Assembly (NCBI RefSeq): GCF_000223215.1
Contig: NC_017243.1
Span: forward strand, 1,302,001-1,366,000
DNA: 64,000 nt
From: Brachyspira intermedia PWS/A
Lineage (GTDB): Bacteria > Spirochaetota > Brachyspiria > Brachyspirales > Brachyspiraceae
Direction: 5' to 3'
Position numbers and translations under genes: made by a program. The notes under the pieces are model-generated. The model made no database searches. It was given only the letters and a program-made list of their open reading frames with translations, and had not been told where the DNA came from. Each line of letters begins with the position of its first letter. Position 1 is the stretch's first letter. Of this stretch, positions 9,075 through 18,282 are shown piece after piece.

Positions 9075-9554
9075 ATGAGCAGTGCCATATCAAATCAAAT
9101 ACTTGTATTTAAAATAAATAATGAATTATACGGAATCGATATATTAAAAGTTCAGGAAATATTAAACTTTATGCAGCCTTCTCCAATTCCGAATTGTCCG
9201 GATTATTTGAAAGGTATTATTAATTTGAGAGGTACTATAATTCTTGTTATAGATTTAAGAGCAAGATTCCATTTCGATGAACCTATGAATCCTGAAAACT
9301 GCGTAATTGTAGTTGTAGCAATAGGCGATAAAAAATATGGTTTGGTTGTTGACTCTGTATCAGACGTTCTTACTATAAATAATGAAAATATTCAAGAAGA
9401 TATAGACATGCATGTTGGAATAGACAGCAGATATATAATGGGATTAGTTAAAGCTAATGAACAGATGATTATTTTAGTTGATATAGATAAAGTATTCATT
9501 AAAGATGAGCTTGATGATTTAACTAATGCTGTTAATAATTCTATAGTAAAATAA
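9075..9554 (+). CDS. cheW: Chemotaxis adaptor protein CheW
   Basis: The 159-residue protein is a single CheW domain, the cytoplasmic adaptor that links chemoreceptors to the kinase CheA. The start ILVFKINNELYGIDILKVQEI, the PxxPxYLKGIINLRG core (about residues 37-54) with the conserved NLRG, and the GLVVDSVSDVL segment are all typical. A strong promoter and AAAGGAG site precede it. The genes that follow (rbfA, nrnA-like, rnhA) are closely spaced and could be co-transcribed, but no other chemotaxis gene is adjacent. Confidence 0.93.
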   Translation: MSSAISNQILVFKINNELYGIDILKVQEILNFMQPSPIPNCPDYLKGIINLRGTIILVIDLRARFHFDEPMNPENCVIVVVAIGDKKYGLVVDSVSDVLTINNENIQEDIDMHVGIDSRYIMGLVKANEQMIILVDIDKVFIKDELDDLTNAVNNSIVK

Positions 9555-9574
9555 ATAATTAAGTAAATACTGTT

Positions 9575-9943
9575 ATGTCCTCACATAGAATACTTAGAGT
9601 TAATGAAAATATAAAGCAGACTCTCTCTATGATTATTATGAGAGAGATAGAAGATCCTAGAATAAAAAATAATCTTGTAACTATCACTAAAGTAGATACT
9701 GCCAAAGATTTAAAGAATGCTAAAGTATATTTTGTATGCCTGCATGAAGATAAGCAAAATGAAGTTCTTAATGGACTTAATAGTGCTAAGGGTGTTATAT
9801 TTTCTTATCTAAAAAAACAGCTTACTATTAGGTATGTTCCTAATTTGACATTTCATTATGATAAAAATCTAATAGAAACTAATAAAGTTTTAACTGATAT
9901 AAAAAATTTAGATATACCGGAAGAAATTCCTGAAGAAAATTAA
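9575..9943 (+). CDS. rbfA: 30S ribosome-binding factor RbfA
   Basis: The 122-residue product matches RbfA, a KH-like protein needed for 30S maturation and 16S rRNA 5' processing. The N-terminal HRILRVNENIKQTLSMII segment, the EDPRI motif, ITKVDTAKDLKNAKVYF and the PNLTFHYDK end are family signatures. It begins 20 bases after cheW with only a weak ribosome site. The following DHH phosphoesterase gene begins 34 bases after its stop, an rbfA-nrnA order seen in many bacteria. Confidence 0.9.
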   Translation: MSSHRILRVNENIKQTLSMIIMREIEDPRIKNNLVTITKVDTAKDLKNAKVYFVCLHEDKQNEVLNGLNSAKGVIFSYLKKQLTIRYVPNLTFHYDKNLIETNKVLTDIKNLDIPEEIPEEN

Positions 9944-9977
9944 TTTTATAATATAATAAATTAAAGATAAACAATCT

Positions 9978-10973
9978 ATGGAAAATAATAAATTAAATGT
10001 ATCAAAAAAAGAAATAATAGACAGACTTTCAAAGGCTGATAATGTTACTATTACAGGGCATAGAAATCCTGATTGCGATTGTATATGTTCAGGGCTTGCT
10101 TTATCTTTAATCATTAAAAATATACTTGGTAAAAATGCTCAGGTTGTAAATACTGATAAAATGCAAAGAGATTTACAGAATCTTCTTTTTGTTGATAAAG
10201 TGATTTTTGAAGTTAATGAAAATACTTTACCTAAGAAAGATGTTTTGGTTGTTTTAGATTCAGGTGATATAGATAGAATTGGCTGGATTTCTGAAATATT
10301 AAATGACTACAATGAAGTAATATTTATAGATCATCATAAGGTTAGAAATATTAAAGGTGTTACTATGTTTTATGATGACACTACTGCAGGTGCTACTTGT
10401 GAGATAATAGTTGATATATTTCAGGATTATTTAGAAAAGTTTGATTCTAATATAGCAACACTTCTTTACTGCGGTATTTGTACTGATACAGGAAGTTTTA
10501 TATTCAGCAATACAACAGATAGAACTTTACTTTATGGTTCTCAATTAATGAAAGTTGGAATCATACAGGAAAATCTTGGAAATGTTGTTAGAAAAAGATA
10601 TACTAAAAATGATGTTGCTGCTTTAATGGAAATATATAGAAGTATGGTGATAGATGATAAAAATAAAATAGGATATCTATGTTTGGGAGACACTATTTGC
10701 GGAACTAATATGAAAGAGCTTGCTGTTAGTGCTTCAGATACTCTTATACAGATGGATGATGTATTGATAGGTTTTATTATTCATGAAAATGAAGATAGTT
10801 TTAGAGTGAGTATGAGGAGCAGATGTCCTAAAAATATTAGAGAGGTTGCTGAAACTTTTGGCGGCGGCGGACATCCTAAGGCATCAGGTTTTACAGTATA
10901 CAAAAAAGATTATACTAGAGAAAATTTAATAAAAGAAATAAATGATAAATTGATTAATTTATTAGCTTCATAA
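9978..10973 (+). CDS. nrnA: DHH/DHHA1 phosphoesterase, NrnA-type nanoRNase/pAp phosphatase
   Basis: The 331-residue protein has an N-terminal DHH domain and a C-terminal DHHA1 domain with GGGHPKASG starting near residue 296. Metal ligands visible are His28, Asp32, Asp34, Asp94 and the DHH triplet 118-120. The family degrades short RNA oligonucleotides or cyclic-dinucleotide products and dephosphorylates pAp. The first motif, normally like NPDGDALGS, reads NPDCDCICSG, with Cys replacing the usual Gly and adding two further cysteines. The position after rbfA fits NrnA. Exact substrate choice cannot be read from sequence. Confidence 0.88.
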   Translation: MENNKLNVSKKEIIDRLSKADNVTITGHRNPDCDCICSGLALSLIIKNILGKNAQVVNTDKMQRDLQNLLFVDKVIFEVNENTLPKKDVLVVLDSGDIDRIGWISEILNDYNEVIFIDHHKVRNIKGVTMFYDDTTAGATCEIIVDIFQDYLEKFDSNIATLLYCGICTDTGSFIFSNTTDRTLLYGSQLMKVGIIQENLGNVVRKRYTKNDVAALMEIYRSMVIDDKNKIGYLCLGDTICGTNMKELAVSASDTLIQMDDVLIGFIIHENEDSFRVSMRSRCPKNIREVAETFGGGGHPKASGFTVYKKDYTRENLIKEINDKLINLLAS

Positions 10974-11008
10974 TTTTTTATAATATCAAATAAACATAAG
11001 AAAAATTC

Positions 11009-11500
11009 ATGACAAAAGACAATATCATTATATACACAGACGGCGGATGCAGAGGAAATCCCGGGCTTGGTGCATGGGCTGCAATACTTATAAGTGAAAG
11101 GCATAATCTTCGTCTTGAGATAGGGGAAAGCGAGGATAATACCACAAATAACAGAATGGAAATGAAAGCAGCTATTAAAGCACTTGAGAGATTAAAGCAT
11201 TCACATAATATTAAGCTTCATAGTGACAGTGCATATTTAGTTAATGGCATGACTAAATGGATATATTCTTGGCAGAAAAATAATTGGGTAAAAAGCGATA
11301 AGAAGCCTGTTGAAAATAAAGAATATTGGTTAAAATTAATAGAACTTTCTAAAAAACATAATATAGAGTTCATCAAAGTAAAAGGGCATTCCACTAATAA
11401 AGAAAATAATCGTGCTGATGAAATAGTTAATATTCTTATGGATGAGCATACTGAAAAAGGTAAGTCTGCTTCATTTAATGAAAAGACTGAGTATTGCTGA
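11009..11500 (+). CDS. rnhA: Ribonuclease HI
   Basis: The 163-residue protein carries the RNase HI active site: Asp11 in YTDGGCRGNPG, Glu51 in NNRMEMKA, Asp73 in LHSDSAYL and Asp137 in NNRADEI, with His127 in the KGHS loop. The basic handle WIYSWQKNNWVKSDKKPV is also present. It cleaves RNA in RNA-DNA hybrids. It starts 35 bases after the NrnA-type gene and probably ends that operon. Confidence 0.95.
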   Translation: MTKDNIIIYTDGGCRGNPGLGAWAAILISERHNLRLEIGESEDNTTNNRMEMKAAIKALERLKHSHNIKLHSDSAYLVNGMTKWIYSWQKNNWVKSDKKPVENKEYWLKLIELSKKHNIEFIKVKGHSTNKENNRADEIVNILMDEHTEKGKSASFNEKTEYC

Positions 11501-11556
11501 TATATAAATATCATGTATTTTAGAGCGGTAAGTAGGCTCTCAATTTAAAAAATCTA

Positions 11557-11871
11557 GGGTGGGTATTATATTTTCTAAGTAAGCAATAAAAAAATAATAA
11601 TTAAAAAATTCAATATAAGTTAATAAGAAAATAGGGTGGGGATTGAAATAAAGTTTTAAAACTTAATTACATACCCCGCCCTTTATTTTTTATAGATTAA
11701 TTTTGCAATTATATTTTATTTATATTTTTTGTTTAATAAGAAATTCCAGCACCCGCCCAAGTTTTTGTTAAGTTTAAAAAATTCATTAACGCACGATTAA
11801 TATTGTTTTTATTATAGATGCAGTTTTTTGAAATGCAATTTAATTAATATTTTTAATAAACTCACCGTGCG
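11557..11871. repeat. Intergenic repeat element, copy 1
   Basis: Most of the 469-base gap before the permease operon is taken up by an element with GC-rich islands in AT-rich DNA: GGGTGGG (11557), GGGTGGGG (11634), CCCCGCCC (11674), CCCGCCC (11752), ACGCACG (11789) and TCACCGTGCGT (11862). The last two are inverted repeats of each other (ACGCACG against CGTGCGT). The islands from CCCGCCC onward recur in the same order and nearly the same spacing at 39839-40034. AAATAAAG (11646-11653) can pair with CTTTATTT (11681-11688) to give a terminator-like hairpin. No coding frame is apparent. Confidence 0.7.
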
Positions 11872-11922
11872 TAGGATTTTAAATTTGAAATAATTAACAT
11901 AATTAAATTAACATAATAATAC

Positions 11923-11951
11923 TTTACAATTTTTATTATTTTTAGTATAAT
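11923..11951 (+). promoter_or_regulatory. Promoter of the permease operon
   Basis: TTTACA (11923-11928) and TATAAT (11946-11951) are 17 bp apart, just before the ribosome site AAAAGGAT of the first permease gene. Confidence 0.6.
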
Positions 11952-11969
11952 GCTTAAAAGGATTATATT

Positions 11970-13010
11970 ATGTTTACTTATTTTGTTATTAAAAGAATTT
12001 TGAAAGGCATAATCATGTTTATAATATTGATGTTTATGTCTTCTGCTATATTTAATACCGTTAGTGAAAAAACTCTCAAGGCACAAATTGAAGAAAATAT
12101 AAATGCTGAAGTTAGAGGACTTAGTAATATGCGTACCGAAGATGTTGAGAATTTTATAAAAGAGAGAAGGGCATATTATTATGATATATATTGGCTTAAT
12201 AGAAGCATAGGCGAGAGAATATTTATAAGAGGCATCAATACAATAACTTTCCAATTCGGAAAATCTTCTATTATGATGGATTCAAACGGCAACAGAGATG
12301 TTATAAAAATAATAGGAGAGGCACTTCCTCGTTCTATAATACTTTTCACAACTGCATCAGTTATACAAATGATGATAGGTTTAATAATAGGACTTATAAA
12401 GGCAAGAAAGGCGGGAGGATTATTTGATAGAAGTACAAGCATTATAACTATGATCGTTTACGGTATGCCTACTTGGTGGCTTTCAATGATACTCATAATG
12501 ATTTTTGTTTATAAGTTTAAATTATTTCCATCTGGAGGAGTGCATTCAATACCAACACCTACAGGCATAATGTATTATTTAGATATGTTATGGCATATGT
12601 CTTTGCCTTTGCTTACATTAACATTAATAGGTTTTTGGGGACTTTCATTCGTTGTAAGAAATATAGTACTGTCAACATTGCAGGAAGATTATATTATGGC
12701 AGCAACTGCAAGAGGAATATCAGAGAAGTCAGTTTTACTTGGACATACTTTAAGAAGTTCAGCACCGCCAATAGTTACTATCACTTTATTGGGACTTCTT
12801 GGTTCTATTGCAGGTTCTATAATATTTGAAGGTATATTTTCTTGGCCCGGTTTAGGAAATCTTTATTGGATATCAGTTCAGCAAAATGATATACCAGTAT
12901 TAATGGGTAATTTAGCCATAACTACAGCACTTTATCAATTAGGATTGGTGATTCTTGATATATCTTATGGATTTTTAGATCCTAGAATAAAAGTTGGAGG
13001 CAAGATGTAA
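11970..13010 (+). CDS. Dpp/Opp-type ABC transporter permease, DppB-like
   Basis: The 346-residue inner-membrane protein is of the DppB/OppB permease class, with one N-terminal membrane span (about residues 10-30), a periplasmic loop and five further spans. The cytoplasmic EAA loop (EDYIMAATARGISEKSVLLG, about residues 240-260), where the ATPase docks, is intact. Its stop codon overlaps the start of the second permease by one base (TAATG), so the two are translationally coupled. No substrate-binding protein or ATPase is adjacent, so the substrate (peptide, nickel or sugar-like) is unknown. Confidence 0.88.
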   Translation: MFTYFVIKRILKGIIMFIILMFMSSAIFNTVSEKTLKAQIEENINAEVRGLSNMRTEDVENFIKERRAYYYDIYWLNRSIGERIFIRGINTITFQFGKSSIMMDSNGNRDVIKIIGEALPRSIILFTTASVIQMMIGLIIGLIKARKAGGLFDRSTSIITMIVYGMPTWWLSMILIMIFVYKFKLFPSGGVHSIPTPTGIMYYLDMLWHMSLPLLTLTLIGFWGLSFVVRNIVLSTLQEDYIMAATARGISEKSVLLGHTLRSSAPPIVTITLLGLLGSIAGSIIFEGIFSWPGLGNLYWISVQQNDIPVLMGNLAITTALYQLGLVILDISYGFLDPRIKVGGKM

Positions 13011-14428
13011 TGGAGAATAATATTAATAAAAATAATATTAAGAAAAAACTTGCTCCTTTAATAGAATTTTTTGATGAGTTTAAAAAAGATAAAACAGGTG
13101 TTGTAGGTTTATGCATACTTGTTTTGGCTATTATGGTATCATTATTAGAGCCTTTGCTTTTGACTTATAAAGAAGCACCAAAAAGATGGAGAGATATAAC
13201 TTACTGGCAGGATAATCCCGCTTCAGCTGCTCCTGAGTGGCTTAATTTTTTTCAGAAAGAAAAATCAGCTATCACAACAGATATAAATCCTATAAGTGTT
13301 GAAACTAATTATATTGATGGTGAATTAAATTATAAAGCAGTATTTGAATATAATTATAAATTTGATAAAGCTCCAGTGGATTTAATTTTTCATGCTAATG
13401 TTAATGGCTCTACAGGATTAATATGGAATGTAACAAGACCAGACGGGGCAGTAATTACTCTTTCTGATAGTTTACATAATATAAACGGAGATTTGAGAAT
13501 ATCATCATTCAATGATTCAAAAAATAGAATATTCAGGTTTTACAGAGAGTCAGTTCCTAGAATATTAGCAAGACAGATTGATACTCTCACAACTAATCCT
13601 ATGAAAATACTTTTTAATACCAAAAAAGATGATATGGCTAAAAATTTTCAAGCATTGAAAGGTATTTATAAATTTGAAGTGAGCGGTAAATTTTCAGAAG
13701 ATAATGCCAGCTTTGAAGATCCTTATATGGTATTGGTAGGCTCTATGTCCGGTATAATGGGTACTGATAATATGAAAAGAGATATATTTTCAGGTTTAGT
13801 ATCAGGACTTAAATGGGCATTATTTATTGGTATAGCTACAAGTTTTATATCCGTTATAATAGGCGTAATGTATGGAATAGTGTCAGCATATTTTGGTGGA
13901 TTTGTTGATAATACTATGCAGTTTATATATCAAATATTTATAGGCATACCTGTACTTCCTGTGATGATAGTTATGAGTGCAATATTCAAGCCTAGTATAT
14001 GGACTATGATAACAATGATGATATTTTTCTCTTGGACTGGTTCAGTTATGACGGTTCGTTCTATGGCTATGCAGCTTAAAGAGGAAACTTATATTGAGGC
14101 AGCTCGTACTATTGGGGCAGGACATTTTAGAATAATATTCAATCATTTAGCTCCTTTACTTTTACCTTTTTCATTTGCCTCTATGGCTTTGGCTGTACCT
14201 TCTGCTATAGTTTATGAATCTTCTTTATCATTGCTTGGACTCGGAGATGCATCTATAGTTACTTGGGGACAGATTTTGCATGATGCTATGAAAGGTTCTG
14301 CTGTGCTTTCAGGTCTTTGGTGGTGGATAATACCTCCTGGAATTTTAATTGCTATTTTAGGCATGTCATTTGCATTTTTAGGTTTCGCTTTGGATAAGAT
14401 ACTTCACCCTAAACTTAGAAGCAGATGA
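13010..14428 (+). CDS. Dpp/Opp-type ABC transporter permease, DppC-like, with large insertion
   Basis: The 472-residue protein is the OppC/DppC partner. Span 1 lies at about 31-50 and the family motif GTDNMKRDIFSGL at about 251-263, followed by spans and the EAA loop (EETYIEAARTIGAGHFRIIF). Between span 1 and the GTDN motif lies about 200 residues of extra, probably periplasmic sequence, where common DppC proteins have about 40. This makes it much longer than the usual 280-300 residues. Larger inserts occur in some OppC/YejE-like permeases. The gene overlaps its DppB-like partner by one base. Confidence 0.87.
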   Translation: MENNINKNNIKKKLAPLIEFFDEFKKDKTGVVGLCILVLAIMVSLLEPLLLTYKEAPKRWRDITYWQDNPASAAPEWLNFFQKEKSAITTDINPISVETNYIDGELNYKAVFEYNYKFDKAPVDLIFHANVNGSTGLIWNVTRPDGAVITLSDSLHNINGDLRISSFNDSKNRIFRFYRESVPRILARQIDTLTTNPMKILFNTKKDDMAKNFQALKGIYKFEVSGKFSEDNASFEDPYMVLVGSMSGIMGTDNMKRDIFSGLVSGLKWALFIGIATSFISVIIGVMYGIVSAYFGGFVDNTMQFIYQIFIGIPVLPVMIVMSAIFKPSIWTMITMMIFFSWTGSVMTVRSMAMQLKEETYIEAARTIGAGHFRIIFNHLAPLLLPFSFASMALAVPSAIVYESSLSLLGLGDASIVTWGQILHDAMKGSAVLSGLWWWIIPPGILIAILGMSFAFLGFALDKILHPKLRSR

Positions 14429-14446
14429 TTTATTTTGAGGATAACT

Positions 14447-14914
14447 ATGCATATTATAAAATCTTTGTCTTTAATTTTTAGTATATTATTATTTATATCA
14501 TGTTCTGATAATAAAAATAATAATGAAAAGTTTGATATTGTACCGGTGGACTCTACAAAATCTTTTGCTGTTTTAGGATACTGTGTGCCTGCTCCTGAAC
14601 ATGCTATGAATGTCAAATATGCTATCGTTAATAAAACTATTGCAGAATCTAATTTTGATTATAATAATATTAGCTATTATTATAGAGCTTCAAAGAATTT
14701 AAATGATTTACTTTCATTTTTTGATAATTTCAAAGAAGAAAGAAAAAATATTGATGAAGAAACAAATATTGAAATAACAATACAAACAAATGATAAAAAA
14801 GAATATATAGCCTATTGGAATGTTAATGGAATATATTATTCATTATACAGTGATGAAAAAAATGGAATTGATGATTTAGCTTTAATATTGATGAGAAATA
14901 AGGCTTTGAATTAA
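14447..14914 (+). CDS. Small lipoprotein of unknown function
   Basis: The ATG at 14447, six bases after TGAGGA, is preferred over an in-frame TTG at 14435. The 155-residue product has a lipoprotein signal with lipobox LLFISC and lipidated Cys19. It continues as a hydrophilic Asn/Asp/Lys-rich protein without recognised motifs. It follows the permease pair by 18 bases and could be part of that operon. It is too small and dissimilar to be a peptide-binding component. Confidence 0.75.
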   Translation: MHIIKSLSLIFSILLFISCSDNKNNNEKFDIVPVDSTKSFAVLGYCVPAPEHAMNVKYAIVNKTIAESNFDYNNISYYYRASKNLNDLLSFFDNFKEERKNIDEETNIEITIQTNDKKEYIAYWNVNGIYYSLYSDEKNGIDDLALILMRNKALN

Positions 14915-14915
14915 T

Positions 14916-15587
14916 TTATAAATTTATATTAAATTTTTTTCCGTTAGATAAATCTTCTGCTATTATGCTGTTATTATCAAAATATGCTTTATAAGTGAAA
15001 TATAATTCATAATCGTATAAATCTAATACTGATTTTCTTACATCTATAAAGTTAACATAATTTTGACTGCTATTAATTCCATTAGAAAAGTCATATAATA
15101 AATAATTGAATACCCTTTTAAATGCTCCGTTCTCTGCTTTAGATAAATAAAATATATAAAAAAGAATTTTATTATTACAATACTCAGCGTCCATAAAAAC
15201 AATGATTCCATTTTTATTTATTGGTTTATTATGATAAAAATTGAATTCTTTATTGGTTTTATTTAAATCTATTATAGAAAAGCCTGATAAATCTCTATTA
15301 AAAACAAAATATTCATTGTTATTATGATTTATTATTTTAAACATTCTGGCATCATCGCTTCTGTAATTATAAATAAGTTTATTATCATGATTAGTGTACA
15401 AACTTCTTTCATATCCTATAATATCTTTTTGATGAATGTATCCTGAATATTTTTTATGTATGATATAATAATCATCATTTAATATAGTTTTATTTTCACT
15501 TTCAAAGTATTTATCTGAGAATAATATTGAGTATTTATTCCAATGATTTTTATAATAATCAGTATAGTATAAATTTTCTAATATCAT
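14916..15587 (-). CDS. Hypothetical protein
   Basis: The 223-residue product is rich in Tyr, Asn, Asp and Lys, lacks a signal peptide or membrane span, and shows alternating hydrophobic residues that suggest beta sheet. No family is recognised. No clear ribosome-binding sequence precedes the ATG, so the start is less certain than for its neighbours. Its stop lies one base from that of the convergent lipoprotein gene. Codon use resembles the surrounding genes, which supports it as real coding sequence. Confidence 0.6.
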   Translation of the reverse strand: MILENLYYTDYYKNHWNKYSILFSDKYFESENKTILNDDYYIIHKKYSGYIHQKDIIGYERSLYTNHDNKLIYNYRSDDARMFKIINHNNNEYFVFNRDLSGFSIIDLNKTNKEFNFYHNKPINKNGIIVFMDAEYCNNKILFYIFYLSKAENGAFKRVFNYLLYDFSNGINSSQNYVNFIDVRKSVLDLYDYELYFTYKAYFDNNSIIAEDLSNGKKFNINL

Positions 15588-15780
15588 ATTATTAATTATA
15601 TTTATTAGATTATACTGAAAATTTTTAAGTTTGTCAACCGCGAGCTGGTATCACTTATCCTTAATGAATGTCTTCTATACGTGCGGCTGATTACTTATTA
15701 TTGTACAAAATTAATAATTTATATTACATATAAAACAAAAACTAGTATGATTTGGTACTAATTTTTAATTGCACTTTTTG

Positions 15781-15806
15781 CAACTTTTTGCGGCGGGAAA
15801 AAGTTG
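15781..15806. repeat. Hairpin in the gap before the GHL10 gene end
   Basis: A perfect 9-bp inverted repeat, CAACTTTTT (15781-15789) with AAAAAGTTG (15798-15806), encloses a GC-rich loop. It lies downstream of the convergent GHL10 gene but has no T run on that strand, so it is not a classical terminator. The rest of 15588-15849 shows only a short GC-rich patch near 15637-15686 with CCGC and GCGG arms. Confidence 0.5.
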
Positions 15807-15849
15807 AATAAAAAAATTTACAAAATATAATTGTTTAGGTATATATTTG

Positions 15850-17667
15850 TCAATCATTTATTATAGTAAGGTATGCGCTTTCATTATGTATTCTGTCTAA
15901 AGCTGTAACATAATATATGTAAGTTTGTTTTGAATTTACCCTTTTATCTTTATATATTACTTTTGCATTCGTATTAAAATCGGTTCTTCTTATTTTATCT
16001 ATTAATTCTATTCCGGATTCTCCTATAGTTTCTCTGTATATAGCATAGTATGAAGAATATGAAGGTAGAGGATGTCCGTATTTATCCAGCTTATATTCAT
16101 TAGGGTCTGTAAATGTTATTTCAATTCCTCCGAAAACTTTTTTAATACTTGGATTTTCTAATTTTAAAGGAGCTTTACTTATATCTTTCATAGTGTTCAT
16201 TGTTGGTACTATTGCCTTGAATATATAATTATTTTCTCTTACATATTCAATAGCATCATTTCCGAAATTTCCTGTATCTCTGTCTTTTCTATACATATTA
16301 TGCATTGTGAAGAAGGCAGATCCTTTAATATATCCTTTACCTACATCTCTTATATAATTTATTTGTCTTGACATCAAATCAATATCATGCCAAGGTTCTA
16401 TATTTGTAGCACTTCCCATTCTGTATAGAGCATGTCCTATATATATGTCGGCAAGTTTTCCATTATTTGATTTTTTTGCCTCATCAACCCACCATTTTAC
16501 TATTTTATCAAAAGGGGCTGTTTTATGTTCTGAAGTCCAATATACTTGAGGTATTATAGCATCGATATACATTCTATTTAATCCGTCTTTCCTTGTGGCA
16601 TTATTTAAGGTAGTTGTTTTTTCTCCATTAAGCATCCATAAAAGAACATCAGCATGTAAAGCATCAAAATTAGGATTATATGATCTTGTTTCGCTTCCAT
16701 ATTTACTTCCTGGATATTCTGCCAATTTATCTTTATTTCTCCAAACTCCGGCAGGTGAAATAGTCCATTTTACATAAGGTTTTCTTGATTTTATTTCTCT
16801 GTATAAATCGCTTACAAGCCTGTTGATATTATCTCTTCTCCAAGCATAAAGCCCATTCATTCCATAATCATCATCAGATTTATTTGTAATATCGTATCCT
16901 CTTTTAGCACCATATTTTTCAGCACTTACTTCATCAGGCCAATCTTTATAAGTTTTTCCTCTTGCAGCATTCTGATAAAAATAATCATCAAAATGTATGC
17001 CGTCTACATCATAATTTTCAAGAACTTCTATAACTGAATCTGTTATATATTTTGCACTTATAGGTTCGCCCGGATCTAAATAAAGTCTGTTATCATACCA
17101 ATATATAGGCTCAAGATTATTAGAAACATAAGTATGAATAAAATTCTTTTTTGAAAATTGTTCTTCATAGCTTTTAGTTTTATCATAAGTTAAAGACATG
17201 CGGTAAGGATTAAACCAAGCATGAACTTCTAAATTTCTTTTATGAGCTTCTTCTATTATAAATTCAAGCATATCTGTTTCAAAAGGGTAATCATCTTTTT
17301 CATCGCTTGATGCAGAACCTAAAAAATATCTTGTAGCAGGATTTATTTCTGATTTGAATATTACTCCTGCATCTGGCTTCACTTGAATAAATAAAGCATT
17401 GAAATTATTTTCATATAATGTATCTAAATGTTTTATAATGAGTTTTTTCTGTTCGGATTCGCTTCCTCCTTTCAAAGGCCAGTCTATATTCACTACTGAT
17501 GATATCCAAGCTGCCCTGAACTCTCTATAAAGAGGATTTTGACTTCTATCTTCATCAATATTTTTAGCAAGTATTTTTCTTACATCATTCGGTATAATGA
17601 TATTCAAAGTTTGACAAGATGTTGCTAATAGTATGATTAAAGATATTATTACAATGATTTTATTCAT
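15850..17667 (-). CDS. GHL10-family (glycosyl hydrolase-like) lipoprotein
   Basis: The 605-residue protein begins with a lipoprotein signal (lipobox LLATSC, Cys18). It then matches the GHL10 family (formerly DUF187, YngK-like) with REFRAAWISSVVNIDWP near residue 47, an LFIQVKPDAG strand and the motifs HAWFNPYRMS, GIHFDDYFY and IIPQVYW typical of its TIM barrel. A C-terminal fibronectin-like stretch (about 500-605) follows. Members are proposed to act on glycans, some on cell-wall material, but the substrate is unknown. It should be anchored in the periplasm or on the surface. Confidence 0.88.
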   Translation of the reverse strand: MNKIIVIISLIILLATSCQTLNIIIPNDVRKILAKNIDEDRSQNPLYREFRAAWISSVVNIDWPLKGGSESEQKKLIIKHLDTLYENNFNALFIQVKPDAGVIFKSEINPATRYFLGSASSDEKDDYPFETDMLEFIIEEAHKRNLEVHAWFNPYRMSLTYDKTKSYEEQFSKKNFIHTYVSNNLEPIYWYDNRLYLDPGEPISAKYITDSVIEVLENYDVDGIHFDDYFYQNAARGKTYKDWPDEVSAEKYGAKRGYDITNKSDDDYGMNGLYAWRRDNINRLVSDLYREIKSRKPYVKWTISPAGVWRNKDKLAEYPGSKYGSETRSYNPNFDALHADVLLWMLNGEKTTTLNNATRKDGLNRMYIDAIIPQVYWTSEHKTAPFDKIVKWWVDEAKKSNNGKLADIYIGHALYRMGSATNIEPWHDIDLMSRQINYIRDVGKGYIKGSAFFTMHNMYRKDRDTGNFGNDAIEYVRENNYIFKAIVPTMNTMKDISKAPLKLENPSIKKVFGGIEITFTDPNEYKLDKYGHPLPSYSSYYAIYRETIGESGIELIDKIRRTDFNTNAKVIYKDKRVNSKQTYIYYVTALDRIHNESAYLTIIND

Positions 17668-17702
17668 AATTTTTATTTTTATTATTGATAAATGTTTTAG
17701 AG

Positions 17703-17731
17703 ATTATATATTTAATGATAATAACAGTCAA
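17703..17731 (-). promoter_or_regulatory. Promoter of the GHL10 lipoprotein gene
   Basis: On the minus strand TTGACT (17726-17731) and TATAAT (17703-17708) are 17 bp apart, in the divergent gap shared with the GNAT gene. Confidence 0.6.
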
Positions 17732-17753
17732 TATATGAAAAAGGCTTTTGATT

Positions 17754-18272
17754 ATGTTTATAAATATTAAAGAAAATATTAAATATGCTAAAGATATATC
17801 AATGATGATGACAGAAGCATTTAATAGTTTTTATAGTTCATACGATACAATTGAATTGATTAATAAGTCTTTTATTTCTTTGGGATATATAGAAAATAAT
17901 ATATTGATAGGATATACAGGACTTTTAGAGATGTACTCAAATATAACATGTGAACTTCATCCTTTAATAATAAAATCTGAATATAGAAATATGGGTATAG
18001 GTTCTAAGCTATTAAATGAGATTGAAAGAGAGGCTAAATCAAAAAATGTACTTAATATAATGCTGGGTTCAGATGATGAAGATTTTAGAACTAATTTGCA
18101 TCAATTTGATTTTAATAATACTGATATGTCATATATATTGAATAATATAAAAAATATTAATAATCATCCTTATGAATTTTATCAGAAAAACGGATATAAA
18201 ATTGCAGGCATTTTTCCCGATGCCAATGGTAAAGGTAAGCCTGATATTTGGTTGTGGAAACAATTAGTATGA
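17754..18272 (+). CDS. GNAT-family N-acetyltransferase
   Basis: Taking the ATG at 17754, nine bases after AAAAAGG, gives 172 residues. An in-frame TTG six bases earlier is less likely. The acetyl-CoA-binding motif A is visible as IKSEYRNMGIGSKLLNEIE (about residues 80-98), and the C-terminal HPYEFYQKNGYKIAGIFPDANG fits motif B. The acceptor substrate is unknown. It is divergent from the GHL10 gene and lies just upstream of the restriction-modification genes, which have their own promoter. Confidence 0.85.
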   Translation: MFINIKENIKYAKDISMMMTEAFNSFYSSYDTIELINKSFISLGYIENNILIGYTGLLEMYSNITCELHPLIIKSEYRNMGIGSKLLNEIEREAKSKNVLNIMLGSDDEDFRTNLHQFDFNNTDMSYILNNIKNINNHPYEFYQKNGYKIAGIFPDANGKGKPDIWLWKQLV

Positions 18273-18282
18273 AGTATAATAC

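Noticed and set aside
15781-15806. The CAACTTTTT hairpin as a terminator of the GHL10 gene
   Set aside because: No T run follows the stem on the minus strand.
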